From Dongia_B sp035539075 (GTDB lineage Bacteria > Pseudomonadota > Alphaproteobacteria > Dongiales > Dongiaceae): 64,000 nucleotides of DNA. Positions 28,409 through 37,345 of this stretch are shown here, in pieces (within the stretch, counting starts at the first letter, position 1; each line of letters opens with the position of its first letter). The DNA is taken from the NCBI GenBank assembly GCA_035539075.1, contig DATLJB010000232.1, positions 1 to 64,000 on the forward strand, in the 5' to 3' direction. The notes under the pieces were generated by a model. It worked only from the letters and a program-made list of their open reading frames with translations. It had not been told where the DNA came from and searched no databases. The position numbers were made by a program, and so were the translations under genes.

Positions 28409-28869
28409 GCTGCCCTCCAGGCGCCCGCCGCATCATCAAGGCAGGCGGAGCGTGATATGCGCCGATGGCCGTCGATCAGGAAGGGCGGGGCAGGTTTGTC
28501 TTCCTGAACCAGTTTAACAAAGACCAACCCGTCGCTGTCAAACTTTCCGCCTCCGGGACGGCATGACCGCCGGCTGCCGCCGGTTCAGGCAGAAACGAGG
28601 TCAGGCGAGGGACCGGGCGCCGGTTCGCCGGCAGCGGCGGCGACGCGATGAACGGGCGTCATGAACAGGGCGCGATGGAAGGGGGATGAAGACCGGGAAT
28701 CTCTCCTTTAGCCCGCATCCCCCGTCGCACGGCCGCCATGGGGACGTACAGGCGGCCGGGCGGGGAGATTAACGACGGTCCCCGCCGCTGTCTTATCATT
28801 GCGCGCAAACGGCTTCTCATTGCGCGCAAATCGCGCCGCCTTGTCCGATAGATGCTTGCGCTGGAGGCT
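28409..28869. promoter_or_regulatory. Upstream region of kinase/lyase gene
   Basis: About 460 bases without a recognisable gene between the kinase/lyase fusion and the 3' end of the DUF2188-like gene, both leftward. It contains the paired TTGCGCGCAA palindromes described separately and probably the promoter for the fusion gene. Confidence 0.45.
28792..28833. promoter_or_regulatory. Two TTGCGCGCAA palindromes two helical turns apart
   Basis: A 21-base unit is repeated twice (28792-28812 and 28813-28833). Each holds the perfect palindrome TTGCGCGCAA (28799-28808 and 28820-28829), centre to centre 21 bases, so both would face the same side of the helix. The layout fits a tandem operator for a dimeric regulator, about 400 bases upstream of the kinase/lyase gene. 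Confidence 0.5.
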
Positions 28870-29088
28870 TCAGGCCGCGCGCCAGTGATCCGGCTTCTTC
28901 TTGTCGTTCAGATGCCGGACGCGCGCGACCAATGGCGCATGTCCCTTGCTTCTTGCCCAGTCGATCGCTTCCCGCTGCGTGCCGAAGGTGCCGAGCACGT
29001 GGTCCGCATGGTCTTCGACCACATAATCCTCGATCGCGGTTCCTTCAGGACGGCCCTTGGGGCGAGCCTCAACGTATACGTTCGCCAT
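28870..29088 (-). CDS. Small DUF2188-like protein
   Basis: A 72-residue protein, MANVYVEARPKGRPEGTAIE at the start and TQREAIDWARSKGHAPLVAR followed by KKKPDHWRAA at the end. The short extended N-terminal strand, the helix beginning TQ-EAI and the terminal strand with a charged DHWR tail are the pattern of DUF2188 proteins, which have no known function. The ribosome site GGGAGG lies just upstream of the ATG. No operon partner is obvious. Confidence 0.65.
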   Translation of the reverse strand: MANVYVEARPKGRPEGTAIEDYVVEDHADHVLGTFGTQREAIDWARSKGHAPLVARVRHLNDKKKPDHWRAA

Positions 29089-29347
29089 AGCCTACCTCCC
29101 GCAACTCAGTTTCCGGAGCGATTGCCCTTTCATAGGAAATCACAAACCCCGATCCGCCGCCAGCCGCTCGCCGCCTGCCGACAGCCGCCAGCCGACGGCC
29201 GCATCAATCGACCCTCCATCGGTTGCCGCCAACCCCTTGCTGGCCGAGGATTAAATGACTAAGTTGCCGACGCTGGCGGCGGGGGCTGATGCCGGGCATG
29301 CGGCCCGCGGGGAATCCCGCCGCATTTGGAAAATCCTTGGGGGAACA

Positions 29348-29950
29348 ATGTCTGATTTGATTCGCCGGCCGGAGCGCCGTGCCGGCGCCATTGCCGCGCG
29401 TTGCGGGGCCTTGCTGTCGGCGCTCCTGCTGATGGCGGGCTGCGTCACGCACATCGCCGCGTCCTCGACGCAAAATCCGCCGCCAGCCGAGCCGCTGGCG
29501 CATTTCGACCATTTCGAGCTGCTGCCGGCCGACGGCTCGGCGGAGGCGAAGAAGGAAACGGCGGCCTATTCGCATGTCGCGGGCAATCTGCAGACCGAAT
29601 TGAAAGCCGTGACCGGTCCTTGGGAGAAGAGCGGAACCGGCGGCCGCAAGCTGCAGATTGCGCCCTATGTGCAGGATCTGAAATTCGTCGATGGCGGAAC
29701 GCGCTTCTTCGCCGGTGCCCTGGCGGGCAGCTCCGCCGTGGTGGTCAAGCTGCGCCTGACCGATGCGGACAGCAAGAAGGTGATCGCCGAGCCGCAATTC
29801 TTCCAGCGCGCGGCGGCGATGGGCGGTGCCTGGAGCATCGGCGCCACCGACAATGACATGCTGAAGCGCATTGCCACCATTGCAGCCGGCTATATGCGGG
29901 ACAATTACGATAAGGCGGTCGGCGGACCAACCGGCTATGACGGCGAATAA
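29348..29950 (+). CDS. DUF4410-like lipoprotein
   Basis: A 200-residue outer-membrane or periplasmic lipoprotein. The N-terminus is basic, then hydrophobic, ending in the lipobox LLMAGC (Cys32). The mature part matches the DUF4410 pattern: HFDHFELLPADG opening, an amphipathic LQTELK helix, LQIAPYVQDLKFVDGGTRFF, a glycine-rich AGALAGSSAVVVKLRLTDAD strand and a terminal amphipathic helix. Such proteins often sit near peptidoglycan- or stress-related genes but have no defined role. The ATG follows GGGGGA closely. No convincing partner gene is adjacent. Confidence 0.72.
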   Translation: MSDLIRRPERRAGAIAARCGALLSALLLMAGCVTHIAASSTQNPPPAEPLAHFDHFELLPADGSAEAKKETAAYSHVAGNLQTELKAVTGPWEKSGTGGRKLQIAPYVQDLKFVDGGTRFFAGALAGSSAVVVKLRLTDADSKKVIAEPQFFQRAAAMGGAWSIGATDNDMLKRIATIAAGYMRDNYDKAVGGPTGYDGE

Positions 29951-30049
29951 CGCCGCGGCGCGATAACTAAGCGTGCGGGTTGCGGGCGAACCGTGTCGTC
30001 GCCCGCCACCCGCCGCGACAGGGCTCCAGCTGATCGGGCCCGCGGCCTT

Positions 30050-30092
30050 AAGATGACTGTGCCTGCGGGCCCTAAGATGACTGTGCCTGCGG
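30050..30092. repeat. 24-bp direct repeat over a stop codon
   Basis: The 19-base block AAGATGACTGTGCCTGCGG occurs at 30050-30068 and 30074-30092. The second copy covers the last codons and stop of the leftward histidine kinase gene, the first lies just after it. Confidence 0.7.
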
Positions 30093-32555
30093 CCGGGGCC
30101 GCTCAGCCACCATGTCCCTGGGGCTGCCGCCATCCTCGTGTCGCGGCCAGAGCAGCCGCGCCGCCGGAAAAACCAGGGTGATGCGGGTGCCGATGCCGGG
30201 GCGGCTTTCCGCCTCGAACTTGCCTTGATGCAGGTCGAGCAGCTTTTTCGCGATGGCGAGGCCGAGGCCGATGCCGCCCTTCTTGCGGGTCCAGGCCGAA
30301 CCCGCCTGGGTGAAGGGCACGGTGAGAAGGCGCACCAGATTGGCATCCATGCCGATGCCGGTATCGGCGATCTCGATGGCAAGGTCGCCTTCGGGGCGTA
30401 GCGTAAGCGACAGGCTGACGCTGCCGCCGCCGGCGGTGAACTTCACCGCATTCGACAGGACATTCATCAGGATCTGGCGGAAGCAGCGCGGTTCGGCGCG
30501 GATCTTCAGATTGGCGTCCAGAAGGTCGCCCTCGATGCCCGCCGCCGTCTCGCCGATGCGGGGAAAATGCAGCGCGATATTCTTGCCCTGGACCCGCATC
30601 GTGATCAGCCGCTCGATCTCGACGATCGCCTCGGACAGCGGGAAGGCGATCTCCTGCAGCTTGAGATCGCTGCTTTCCAGCCGCGACATATCCAGGATGG
30701 CGTTGATGATCTCCAGCAGGCTGCGGCCGCTTTCATTGACCGCTTCGACATAGCTGGCGAGCTGGGCGTCGGCCTGGACCAGGGTGTTCATGCGCAGCAA
30801 GTCCGAATAGCCGATCACGGCGTTGAGCGGTGTCCGCAATTCATGGCTCATATTGGTGAGGAACTCGCTCTTGGCCCGGTCCGATGCCTCCGCCTCCGCC
30901 TTGGCGGCCAGCAACTGCGCCTCGCGCTGCTTCTCGCCGCTGATATCCTTGACCACGCCGGCGATCAGGATGTCGCCGCTGGCGGGATCGCGCATGCGCT
31001 CGACCCAGGCGCGGACATGCAGGATGCGGCCGTCCGGCCGCAGGATGCGATATTCCACCTGATAATCGTCGAACTTGCCGGCCTCGAAATCGCGGTAGAC
31101 GGCGATCATCTGGGCACGGTCGCCGGGATGGATGACCTGATTGGCATAGGCGACGGCATCCTCGGCGACCTCGCGATAGCCGGTCAGCTCGCTGAATTCG
31201 GCATCTACATGATAGTCCTTGGTGGCGCCGGTGACGGCGTCGATGCGCCGCGACCAGTAATACATGCGCGCCAGGCGCTTCACATTCTGCAGATGGGCCG
31301 AGGCCAGCCGCAGATCTTCGAGCTGCCGCTTGCTTTCGGAGATATCCATGTCGAAGCCGCCGATCGAGATGATCTTGCCGGCCTCGTCACGGACGGGAAA
31401 TTTGACGGTCAGCAACCAGTCATAGGTATTGGGCGTCTGGCCGCGATATTCGATGGTGACCGGCGCGCCGGTTTCCACCACTTGCCGGTTGGTTGCCTGG
31501 ATCATGGCGCGCTCTTCCGGCGTCGACCAGGTGGTGTCCAGCTTGCCGATCATCTCGTCATGGCTATGGCCCCAGAGTTCCGCCGCCGCGTCGCTCACCA
31601 CCAGGATATGGCCTTCCAGGTCCTTTATGTAGACGCCGACCGGCGCGTGGCGGAAGATCGCCTCGAGCTGCGCGCGGAAGATATTGGCCTGGTGCGCCTG
31701 TTCTTCCTGCTGCGTCGCGAGGTCGCTGATGTTGCGGCGGAAGCGCCGCAGGGTTTCGACCACTGCGCTGATCTCGTCGCGATAGGGTTCCGCTGGCCGC
31801 GGCTCGGCTTCCATCCCGGCGACCTGTCCTGCGCCGGCGGACGTGGCATCTTGCTGGGCAAGTTCCTGCAGGACCTCGGCCTGCAGGGCCTCTCCCAACG
31901 GGCGGGTGACGTGGCGGGCGACGATCAGCACCGCCAGGCCAAGGCTGGCGACCGCGACCAAGGCTGCTGTCAGGACGCCCAGCAGCCCCCAGGCGAAATA
32001 GCGATGTGCCGTCTCATAATCCTGCTCCGCACCGGAGAGCTCCTGGTCGGCCAGGCTGGAAAATAGCCGCGACAGCCGGTCGAGGTTCGGCGCGATCTCG
32101 GTATTGATGCGCAGCAGCGCCGCCTTCCGGTCGACGGCCGCGCCGCCGGTGGATAGCGGTGCCGCGAGGCCGGTCTTCAGGGCGTCGATATCGAGGTCGA
32201 TATCGCGCATGGCGGCTTCGATCTCCTGGGCCAGCTGCCTGGCCGTGGCGCTCATCGGCGCGTCACGATGCCCCATCCACAGGGCGAAGGCGCGGTCACG
32301 GGCTGCCGATATCGCCACCATCGTATCGGTCAGCGGGTCGCGCTCGTCGATGAAGCGCTGGATCGCATTATGGATGGTGTCATCGTAAAGATCGGAAATG
32401 ATGGTGAGGCTGCGCAATGTCACCACGCGCTCGTGATAGATGCGTGTAGCGCCGAGATCGACACGGTAGAGCGCCCAGCCGCCCGCCAGGGCCAGGGCCA
32501 GGATGACCGCCGACAGCGGCAGAAGCAGCAGAAGCAGGCGTCGCTTGATCGTCAT
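30072..32555 (-). CDS. Membrane-bound PAS sensor histidine kinase
   Basis: An 827-residue histidine kinase. TM1 is at about 8-30, an extracytoplasmic helical sensor region of about 145 residues follows, then TM2 near 176-198 (FAWGLLGVLTAALVAVASLG). After a linker come PAS domains (about 295-410, LEAIFRHAPVGVYIKDLEGH; and about 420-545 with a PAC motif), a HisKA domain with MSHELRTPLNAVIGYSDLLR, and an HATPase domain (NVLSNAVKF, IADTGIGMD, GGIGLGLAIAKKL). No receiver is fused. The N-terminal sensor region resembles a four-helix-bundle type in general pattern. It stands alone; the partner regulator is not in the neighbourhood. Confidence 0.9.
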   Translation of the reverse strand: MTIKRRLLLLLLPLSAVILALALAGGWALYRVDLGATRIYHERVVTLRSLTIISDLYDDTIHNAIQRFIDERDPLTDTMVAISAARDRAFALWMGHRDAPMSATARQLAQEIEAAMRDIDLDIDALKTGLAAPLSTGGAAVDRKAALLRINTEIAPNLDRLSRLFSSLADQELSGAEQDYETAHRYFAWGLLGVLTAALVAVASLGLAVLIVARHVTRPLGEALQAEVLQELAQQDATSAGAGQVAGMEAEPRPAEPYRDEISAVVETLRRFRRNISDLATQQEEQAHQANIFRAQLEAIFRHAPVGVYIKDLEGHILVVSDAAAELWGHSHDEMIGKLDTTWSTPEERAMIQATNRQVVETGAPVTIEYRGQTPNTYDWLLTVKFPVRDEAGKIISIGGFDMDISESKRQLEDLRLASAHLQNVKRLARMYYWSRRIDAVTGATKDYHVDAEFSELTGYREVAEDAVAYANQVIHPGDRAQMIAVYRDFEAGKFDDYQVEYRILRPDGRILHVRAWVERMRDPASGDILIAGVVKDISGEKQREAQLLAAKAEAEASDRAKSEFLTNMSHELRTPLNAVIGYSDLLRMNTLVQADAQLASYVEAVNESGRSLLEIINAILDMSRLESSDLKLQEIAFPLSEAIVEIERLITMRVQGKNIALHFPRIGETAAGIEGDLLDANLKIRAEPRCFRQILMNVLSNAVKFTAGGGSVSLSLTLRPEGDLAIEIADTGIGMDANLVRLLTVPFTQAGSAWTRKKGGIGLGLAIAKKLLDLHQGKFEAESRPGIGTRITLVFPAARLLWPRHEDGGSPRDMVAERPRPQAQSS

Positions 32556-32868
32556 GCAATGCTGAGGGGGCTGGTTGGCGCCGAGGTGTCGGCTGAGCGG
32601 AAGCAGGCTGTCGTCAGCCTGAAGGAAAAGGCGCGGTATCCGTGGAGCGGGCCTGGCCCCGATATCATGTCTTTCGCCATCTGTTGGTGACCGCAGGGGC
32701 CGTCATCTTCGTCCGGGCTTCGGGCGCGCCAAGTATGGTCACGCCTAATCGATAGCTTGCTGGTGCGCAGCGAATGATTCAAGTGGGAATGATTGAACCG
32801 GGAAGGGAGAAGCAGCAAGGCTGGCATGCTGCAGTGCGATTGCACGGCGTTGAAAGCGCTTACATTGC
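32556..32868. other. Intergenic region with 15-bp repeat
   Basis: About 310 bases between the kinase start and the 3' end of the TPR gene, both leftward. It contains a 15-base direct repeat (AATGATTCAAGTGGG at 32773 and AATGATTGAACCGGG at 32788). No gene is seen; it probably holds the kinase promoter. Confidence 0.45.
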
Positions 32869-33504
32869 TCAGATCGACTTGTCGTCGAGCTGTTGTTGTA
32901 CAGCCTTCAAATTAGCCTTGGCGGCGAGATTCATGGGGTCGATCTTCAGCACCTGTGCAAAGGCGTCGCGCGCAGCCTCCTCGCGGTCGAGGCCGAGATT
33001 GACCAGCCCCAGTCCCGCCAGCGCCCCGAAATGCCGCGGCTCCAGCTTGAGGACGCGGTCGATATCCTCCAGCGATGCCTGCAGGTCGCCGATCAGGTAC
33101 AGCAAGGTGGCGCGTTTGTTCCAGCCCTCGGCAAATTGCGGTGCGCGCTGGGTCAGGGCATCGAAATCGGCGAGCGCCGTTGCGTAATCGTCGACCGACA
33201 TCGCCGCGGTGCCCTCGGCCAGCAAGCGGTCCAGTTCCTTATCGCCGCTCTCCGCCCAGATCGCCCAGATGACGCCTTCGACCGTCATTGCCTCGACCGG
33301 CGATTTTGCCTGCTGCAACTGGCGGAACAGTTCAGGCAGGCGGCTGTCGCGCTGATCGGCAATCGCCGGGGCGGAAGCGCTGGTGATCAGCAAAGCGGCG
33401 GCGCAACAGAACGGCAGAAGAAATCCGCGCAATTCGCGCCCCGGGCCGCGACCCGGGCGGTGCCGAGCCGTAAGCTGCGGATAAGTGGAGAGAGGCTTCA
33501 TCAT
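32869..33504 (-). CDS. Exported TPR-repeat protein
   Basis: A 211-residue protein with an N-terminal export signal (hydrophobic LLPFCCAAALLITSASAPAIA, cleavage near AIA-D). The mature part holds about three tetratricopeptide repeats: LLAEGTAAMSVDDYATALAD, FAEGWNKRATLLYLIGDLQA and FGALAGLGLVNLGLDREEAA, with the usual small and aromatic positions. TPR proteins of this size act as periplasmic scaffolds. It faces away from the PAS kinase at 33963 across a 458-base gap, so the two are divergent and may or may not be linked. Confidence 0.82.
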   Translation of the reverse strand: MMKPLSTYPQLTARHRPGRGPGRELRGFLLPFCCAAALLITSASAPAIADQRDSRLPELFRQLQQAKSPVEAMTVEGVIWAIWAESGDKELDRLLAEGTAAMSVDDYATALADFDALTQRAPQFAEGWNKRATLLYLIGDLQASLEDIDRVLKLEPRHFGALAGLGLVNLGLDREEAARDAFAQVLKIDPMNLAAKANLKAVQQQLDDKSI

Positions 33505-33962
33505 GGTAAAATTTTACCAAATTTTTGTGCCGCCGGGGATTGCCCATAGGGACTGCCCAGGGGGGACTGGCCAGGAGGACTGGCCGGGAGAGTTAAAACG
33601 CGATGCGGCCGGCCGGTTCCGGCCCCGCTGCCGGCGTTAAGGGAATAAAATCTGCTCCCGGCCGATTGGCGCTTCGCCATTGGCCTCGCTGCTCCCTGGG
33701 GCGATACAGTGGGCGGCGATGGCATGCCGGGACAACGAATGCTGGCAAAACCCATCTCTTGCATAATCCGGCTTGCTAAAGCGGCATCCATCCTTGAAGC
33801 TAACAGGACGTTTCATTATCCCCCGGGGACGACGGCAGGGAGGCGGAAGCGGCAAGCAAAGAAAATGGCGGGGAAGCCGGCGGGGCCGGTGTTCCGGAAC
33901 GCGAGAGCGGATCGCTGCTTCCGGTCGGTGCAACGGCAAAAGCCGCGAGAGAAATATCAGCA
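33505..33962. promoter_or_regulatory. Divergent region with G-rich tandem repeat
   Basis: About 460 bases between divergent genes (TPR leftward, PAS kinase rightward). Next to the TPR start there is an AT-rich stretch (33503-33530). At 33552-33590 lie three imperfect units (ACTGCCCAGGGGGG, ACTGGCCAGGAGG, ACTGGCCGGGAG) of the repeat family also found at 7797 and 22441. No gene is seen. Confidence 0.5.
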
Positions 33963-35966
33963 ATGGCAACGCGGCATCCGACTGCGACAAGCGACAAACC
34001 GGCGGCCTCGACCGTGACGCCGGCCGAGGGTGCGTCGTCATCGCAAGAGCCGGACGCGCTCCCGGCTTCTGGTTCGTCATCGGTGTCCGGGTCATCATCA
34101 GTGTCCGGGTCATCATTGGCGCTGGACGATCTGGCGATGGCGGCTTTCGACGCCATGCCGTCAGAGGCGGCGCTGATCGACCCCATCGGCGTGATCCGCT
34201 ACGTTAACCGCGCCTGGCGCGATTTCGCCCGCGCCAATGGCGGCGCCGCGGATTTCTATGTCGGCCATAATTTCTTCACCATCCTGAGCCAGGTGCCGCC
34301 GCCACTTGATCTGATGGCGATGGCGATTGCCCAAGGCGTGCGCGCGGTCCTCAAGGGACGCGCCGAGGAATTCACCAGCCCCGATCACCGCTGCCACCGG
34401 CCGATGCAGATCGGCGATCAGGGCAAAGCCGGCGCCGATCGCGATGCCGCGGCGCCAGCCATGCCGGGCGGGGTGGCCGGTCCCGATCAGCAGGAGGCGA
34501 TCGAGGATGCGCTCTCCGTTCTGGAAAGGCGCTGGTTCCGTCTGCTCGTCCGTCCGCTGCAATTGCGCGAAGGCAGCAACCGCATCGCCGGAACCGCAGC
34601 CACCGCGTCCCAGACGGCCGGGCAGTCGCCACCGCGCTGGGCGCTGCTGGTCTATGAAAACGTCACCGCCGTGCACCAGCCGCGCTATATCGGCGGCGAC
34701 ACGGCGCCGCAGCCGCTGTCAACCGGCGGCTCACCGTCAACCGAGGGCGCAGCGGCGCCCCGCATGGTCGACAAATCCGTCTTCCTTCAGGCGATCCTGG
34801 ATGACATCGCCGAGATGGTGGTGACGACCGATGAGCGGGGACAGATACGATCCTTCAACCGCGCGGCGGAAAGGACTTTCGGCTATGCCGCCGCCGCCGT
34901 GCTCGGCGGAAACATCTCGCTCTTGATGGCCGAGGCGGATGCGGCCCAGCATGACGACCATATCAAGCGCTATCGCGCTACCGGGGTCAGCCATGTGCTC
35001 GGCCTGGCCAGACATGTACAGGCGCGGCGCAGCAACGGCGAGATCTTCTGGGTTGAGCTGCGCACCACGGAATGCTGGTTCGAGGATCATCGCCTCTTTG
35101 TTTCCACCATGCATGACCTCAGCGAGCGCCGGCAGATGGAGGCCGATCTGCAGCGCGCCAAGCAGGCGGCGGAGGCGTCGAACCGGGCGAAGTCAGACTT
35201 CCTTGCGCGCATGAGCCATGAATTGCGCACGCCGCTCAACAGCATCCTCGGCTTTTCTGAGGTCATCAAGGGCCAGCTCTTCGGCAACGATCCGCCGCGC
35301 TACGCGGAATATGCCCAGAACATCTATGAGAGCGGCAGCTGGCTGCTGACGCTCATCAACGACATTCTCGATCTCTCGAAAATCGAGGCCGGGCGGCTTG
35401 AGCTGAAGATCGCCCGCCAGGACCCGGCGCCGCTCATTCATGCCAGCGTGGATATCGTCTCTGCCCAGCTCGCTCGCAAGAACCTGGCGCTGACCCTGGA
35501 TCTGCCGCCCGACCTGCCGGCCCTCGATATCGACGCCCGGGCGTTCCAGCAGATCCTCATCAACCTGCTCAGCAACGCCATCAAATTCACCCCCAACGGC
35601 GGGCAGATCCGCATCGCCGCTGTGGTGCAGCCGGGGGCCGCGGTTGGCGCTGCGGCCGATATCTCGGGTAACGAGCTGCATCTCGCTATCAGCGATACCG
35701 GCATCGGCATTCCGCCGGAGCAGATCGAGCGCGTGCTGGAACCTTTCGGGCATAGCGAGAGCGGCGTCGGCGCCAGCGGCTATACCGGCGGCAAGGAAAC
35801 CGCAGGCAAGGAAACCGGGGGCGAGACGACGCCGGTGCAGAAAGGCAGCGGTCTCGGCCTCTCGATCTGCAAGCGGCTGATGGAATTGCAGCATGGCAGG
35901 CTCGCTTTGGCCAGCCGGCTCCAGCAGGGCACCACGGTGACGCTCAGTTTTCCGCTGCCGGCATGA
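33963..35966 (+). CDS. Soluble PAS sensor histidine kinase
   Basis: A 667-residue cytoplasmic histidine kinase. The first 50 residues are Ser/Thr-rich and contain a short nucleotide repeat (SSSVSGSSSVSGSS). A PAS-like domain (about 55-235, FDAMPSEAALIDPIGVIRYVNRA) is interrupted by a variable insert, a second PAS with PAC follows (about 275-400, AILDDIAEMVVTTDERGQIR), then HisKA with MSHELRTPLNSILGFSEVIK and HATPase (NLLSNAIKFTPNG, AISDTGIGI, GSGLGLSICKRLM). A Gly/Glu/Thr-rich repeat (GGKETAGKETGGETT) expands the ATP lid, which is unusual. No membrane segment and no receiver are present. The next gene starts 55 bases downstream and may be co-transcribed. Confidence 0.88.
   Translation: MATRHPTATSDKPAASTVTPAEGASSSQEPDALPASGSSSVSGSSSVSGSSLALDDLAMAAFDAMPSEAALIDPIGVIRYVNRAWRDFARANGGAADFYVGHNFFTILSQVPPPLDLMAMAIAQGVRAVLKGRAEEFTSPDHRCHRPMQIGDQGKAGADRDAAAPAMPGGVAGPDQQEAIEDALSVLERRWFRLLVRPLQLREGSNRIAGTAATASQTAGQSPPRWALLVYENVTAVHQPRYIGGDTAPQPLSTGGSPSTEGAAAPRMVDKSVFLQAILDDIAEMVVTTDERGQIRSFNRAAERTFGYAAAAVLGGNISLLMAEADAAQHDDHIKRYRATGVSHVLGLARHVQARRSNGEIFWVELRTTECWFEDHRLFVSTMHDLSERRQMEADLQRAKQAAEASNRAKSDFLARMSHELRTPLNSILGFSEVIKGQLFGNDPPRYAEYAQNIYESGSWLLTLINDILDLSKIEAGRLELKIARQDPAPLIHASVDIVSAQLARKNLALTLDLPPDLPALDIDARAFQQILINLLSNAIKFTPNGGQIRIAAVVQPGAAVGAAADISGNELHLAISDTGIGIPPEQIERVLEPFGHSESGVGASGYTGGKETAGKETGGETTPVQKGSGLGLSICKRLMELQHGRLALASRLQQGTTVTLSFPLPA
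34077..34109. repeat. Short in-frame repeat in kinase N-terminus
   Basis: Two units ending in GTGTCCGGG (34077-34091 and 34092-34109), each beginning TCATC, encode the repeated SSVSG tail of the PAS kinase. Confidence 0.6.
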
Positions 35967-36021
35967 CCGCGCGGCATCGTCCGATCTTATACGCATCACC
36001 CATCATCGGAAGAACCAGGAC

Positions 36022-36423
36022 ATGACCGATCGCAGCCCGACCGTCTTTGCGCTTCTGTGCGAACGCTGCGGCCTCTCTGCCGACGAGGCCGCGCGCTATC
36101 TCGAAGCCGATCCGGCAGCCGTCGCCGCCTGGTCGTCGGGGGCGCAAGCCTGCTCGGACAATATCGTCGCGCAGTTGCGGCTGCTCTACCGCCAGATCTC
36201 GGTCATGGCGGAACAGGCGATGCGGCAGTTCGTCACTTTCAGCCAGGGCCAGGGATCGCCGGCGGAAGTGGAGATCAGCCTCGCACCCGATGACGCGGCG
36301 GCGCAGCGCCTGGGCCTGCCCTGCATGGGCGCGCATCGCGCCGTGCTCGGCATGGTAATCGCGCGCGCCCATGGCACGCGCTTCGTGCTGGTGGGGGAAG
36401 GGGTGCAGCTTCCCGTCCGCTGA
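36022..36423 (+). CDS. Small protein with putative helix-turn-helix
   Basis: A 133-residue cytoplasmic protein that I cannot assign firmly. The first 45 residues (LLCERCGLSADEAARYLEAD, then PAAVAAWSSG) look like a compact helix-turn-helix of the kind in YdiL/Aca-type regulators, where a second helix reads out DNA before a tryptophan-serine-glycine turn. The rest is helical then extended (VEISLAPDDAAAQRLGLPCM, TRFVLVGEGVQL). The ATG follows CAGGAC closely. It starts 55 bases after the PAS kinase and may be its operon partner, which would make it a candidate output, but it has no receiver domain. Confidence 0.65.
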   Translation: MTDRSPTVFALLCERCGLSADEAARYLEADPAAVAAWSSGAQACSDNIVAQLRLLYRQISVMAEQAMRQFVTFSQGQGSPAEVEISLAPDDAAAQRLGLPCMGAHRAVLGMVIARAHGTRFVLVGEGVQLPVR

Positions 36424-36502
36424 CGCTCCTGCGACGGCGATGCGCACGCGGAAATGGGTCGCAGCGCGGGATTCCTTTCTGAAACTGCCCGGCGAGGCAC
36501 CC

Positions 36503-36901
36503 TCAGGCCTGGCGATCCGTCTCGTTCGACTGCCGGATGCTGGGCAGGGCGGGCAGCCAGTGTTCCCTGCGGATGGTCCAGGATTCGTAGGTCGGGATGA
36601 AAATGCCGATATCGTCGAAAGCGCCGAGGGGAAGTTCGATCTCGTCGGAATTCTCATCGCGCTCATAGACCGGGCTGCCGCAGGAAACGCAGCGGAAACG
36701 CCGGCCGCTGGCGGAGGAATGCACGGCCGATACCAGGCCGCTCACCGCGACGGCGTCGGTGGGATAGATGGCAAAGGCGCCGAAGATCGAACCGCCGGAT
36801 TTCCGGCAGGTAAAGCAATGGCAAATCCCGATCCGCGAAGCCTCGCCGCTTGCCGTGAACCGCGCTTGGCCGCAGAGGCAGCCGCCTGAATAGATCGTCA
36901 T
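36503..36901 (-). CDS. GFA-domain protein, second copy
   Basis: A 132-residue zinc-binding GFA/CENP-V-fold protein. The expected cysteines are in place: GGCLCGQARF at the start, CHCFTCRKSGGS, and RCVSCGSPVYE. The middle and end (LPLGAFDD...PTYESWTIRREHWLPAL) fit the family's usual finish. Catalytic activity is unproven for most members. The start at 36901 follows GAGGGGGAACGTC, a good ribosome site; the open frame upstream is not coding. It shares the fold with the protein at 25399-25875 but the two are well diverged. Confidence 0.88.
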   Translation of the reverse strand: MTIYSGGCLCGQARFTASGEASRIGICHCFTCRKSGGSIFGAFAIYPTDAVAVSGLVSAVHSSASGRRFRCVSCGSPVYERDENSDEIELPLGAFDDIGIFIPTYESWTIRREHWLPALPSIRQSNETDRQA

Positions 36902-37345
36902 GACGTTCCCCCTCGCATGAAGGACACCGGACTGCGGTATCAACTGCCTGGGGCTGCGGCTGTTCCCGCGCAACAGGCTCGCGCGCATGACAGGGCCAGG
37001 GGATGAGGCGCGCTGTCCGTCTGGAATGCGATGACGCAGTTCGCGTCCCGGGCGGGCGCGGCGCGATCGATCTATGCCTTGCATCATGAAGAGAGACTGT
37101 GCGCCTTCCTAACGAATGATGGCGGCGCATATTCCGTCGCCCGCGAAAAATATTCCCCATTGGAATCAGCGGTTTTCACACCTTTATCACAGCCCTCTCG
37201 CTTACTCTTTCCAGCGATAGATCGAGCGACGGCGCCCGTGTGGCGCAAGGTGAAGGCGCTCGATATCGGCATCGCGATATCGGTCCGATCCCAAGGCCTC
37301 GCGTCGTGGGCATCGCTGTTGAAAAGCAATGAGAGGTTCAGTGCA
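36902..37345. promoter_or_regulatory. Divergent intergenic region
   Basis: About 440 bases between the second GFA gene (leftward) and the Gly/Ala-rich protein gene (rightward). The stretch 37100-37215 is clearly AT-richer and probably carries the rightward promoter. A short CGATATCGG-like motif occurs twice near 37260-37285. No gene is seen. Confidence 0.45.

Noticed and set aside
37031..37345. Extending the Gly/Ala-rich protein upstream to the first start in frame
   Set aside because: It would put 105 residues of non-coding-like, AT-rich promoter sequence before a normal signal peptide.
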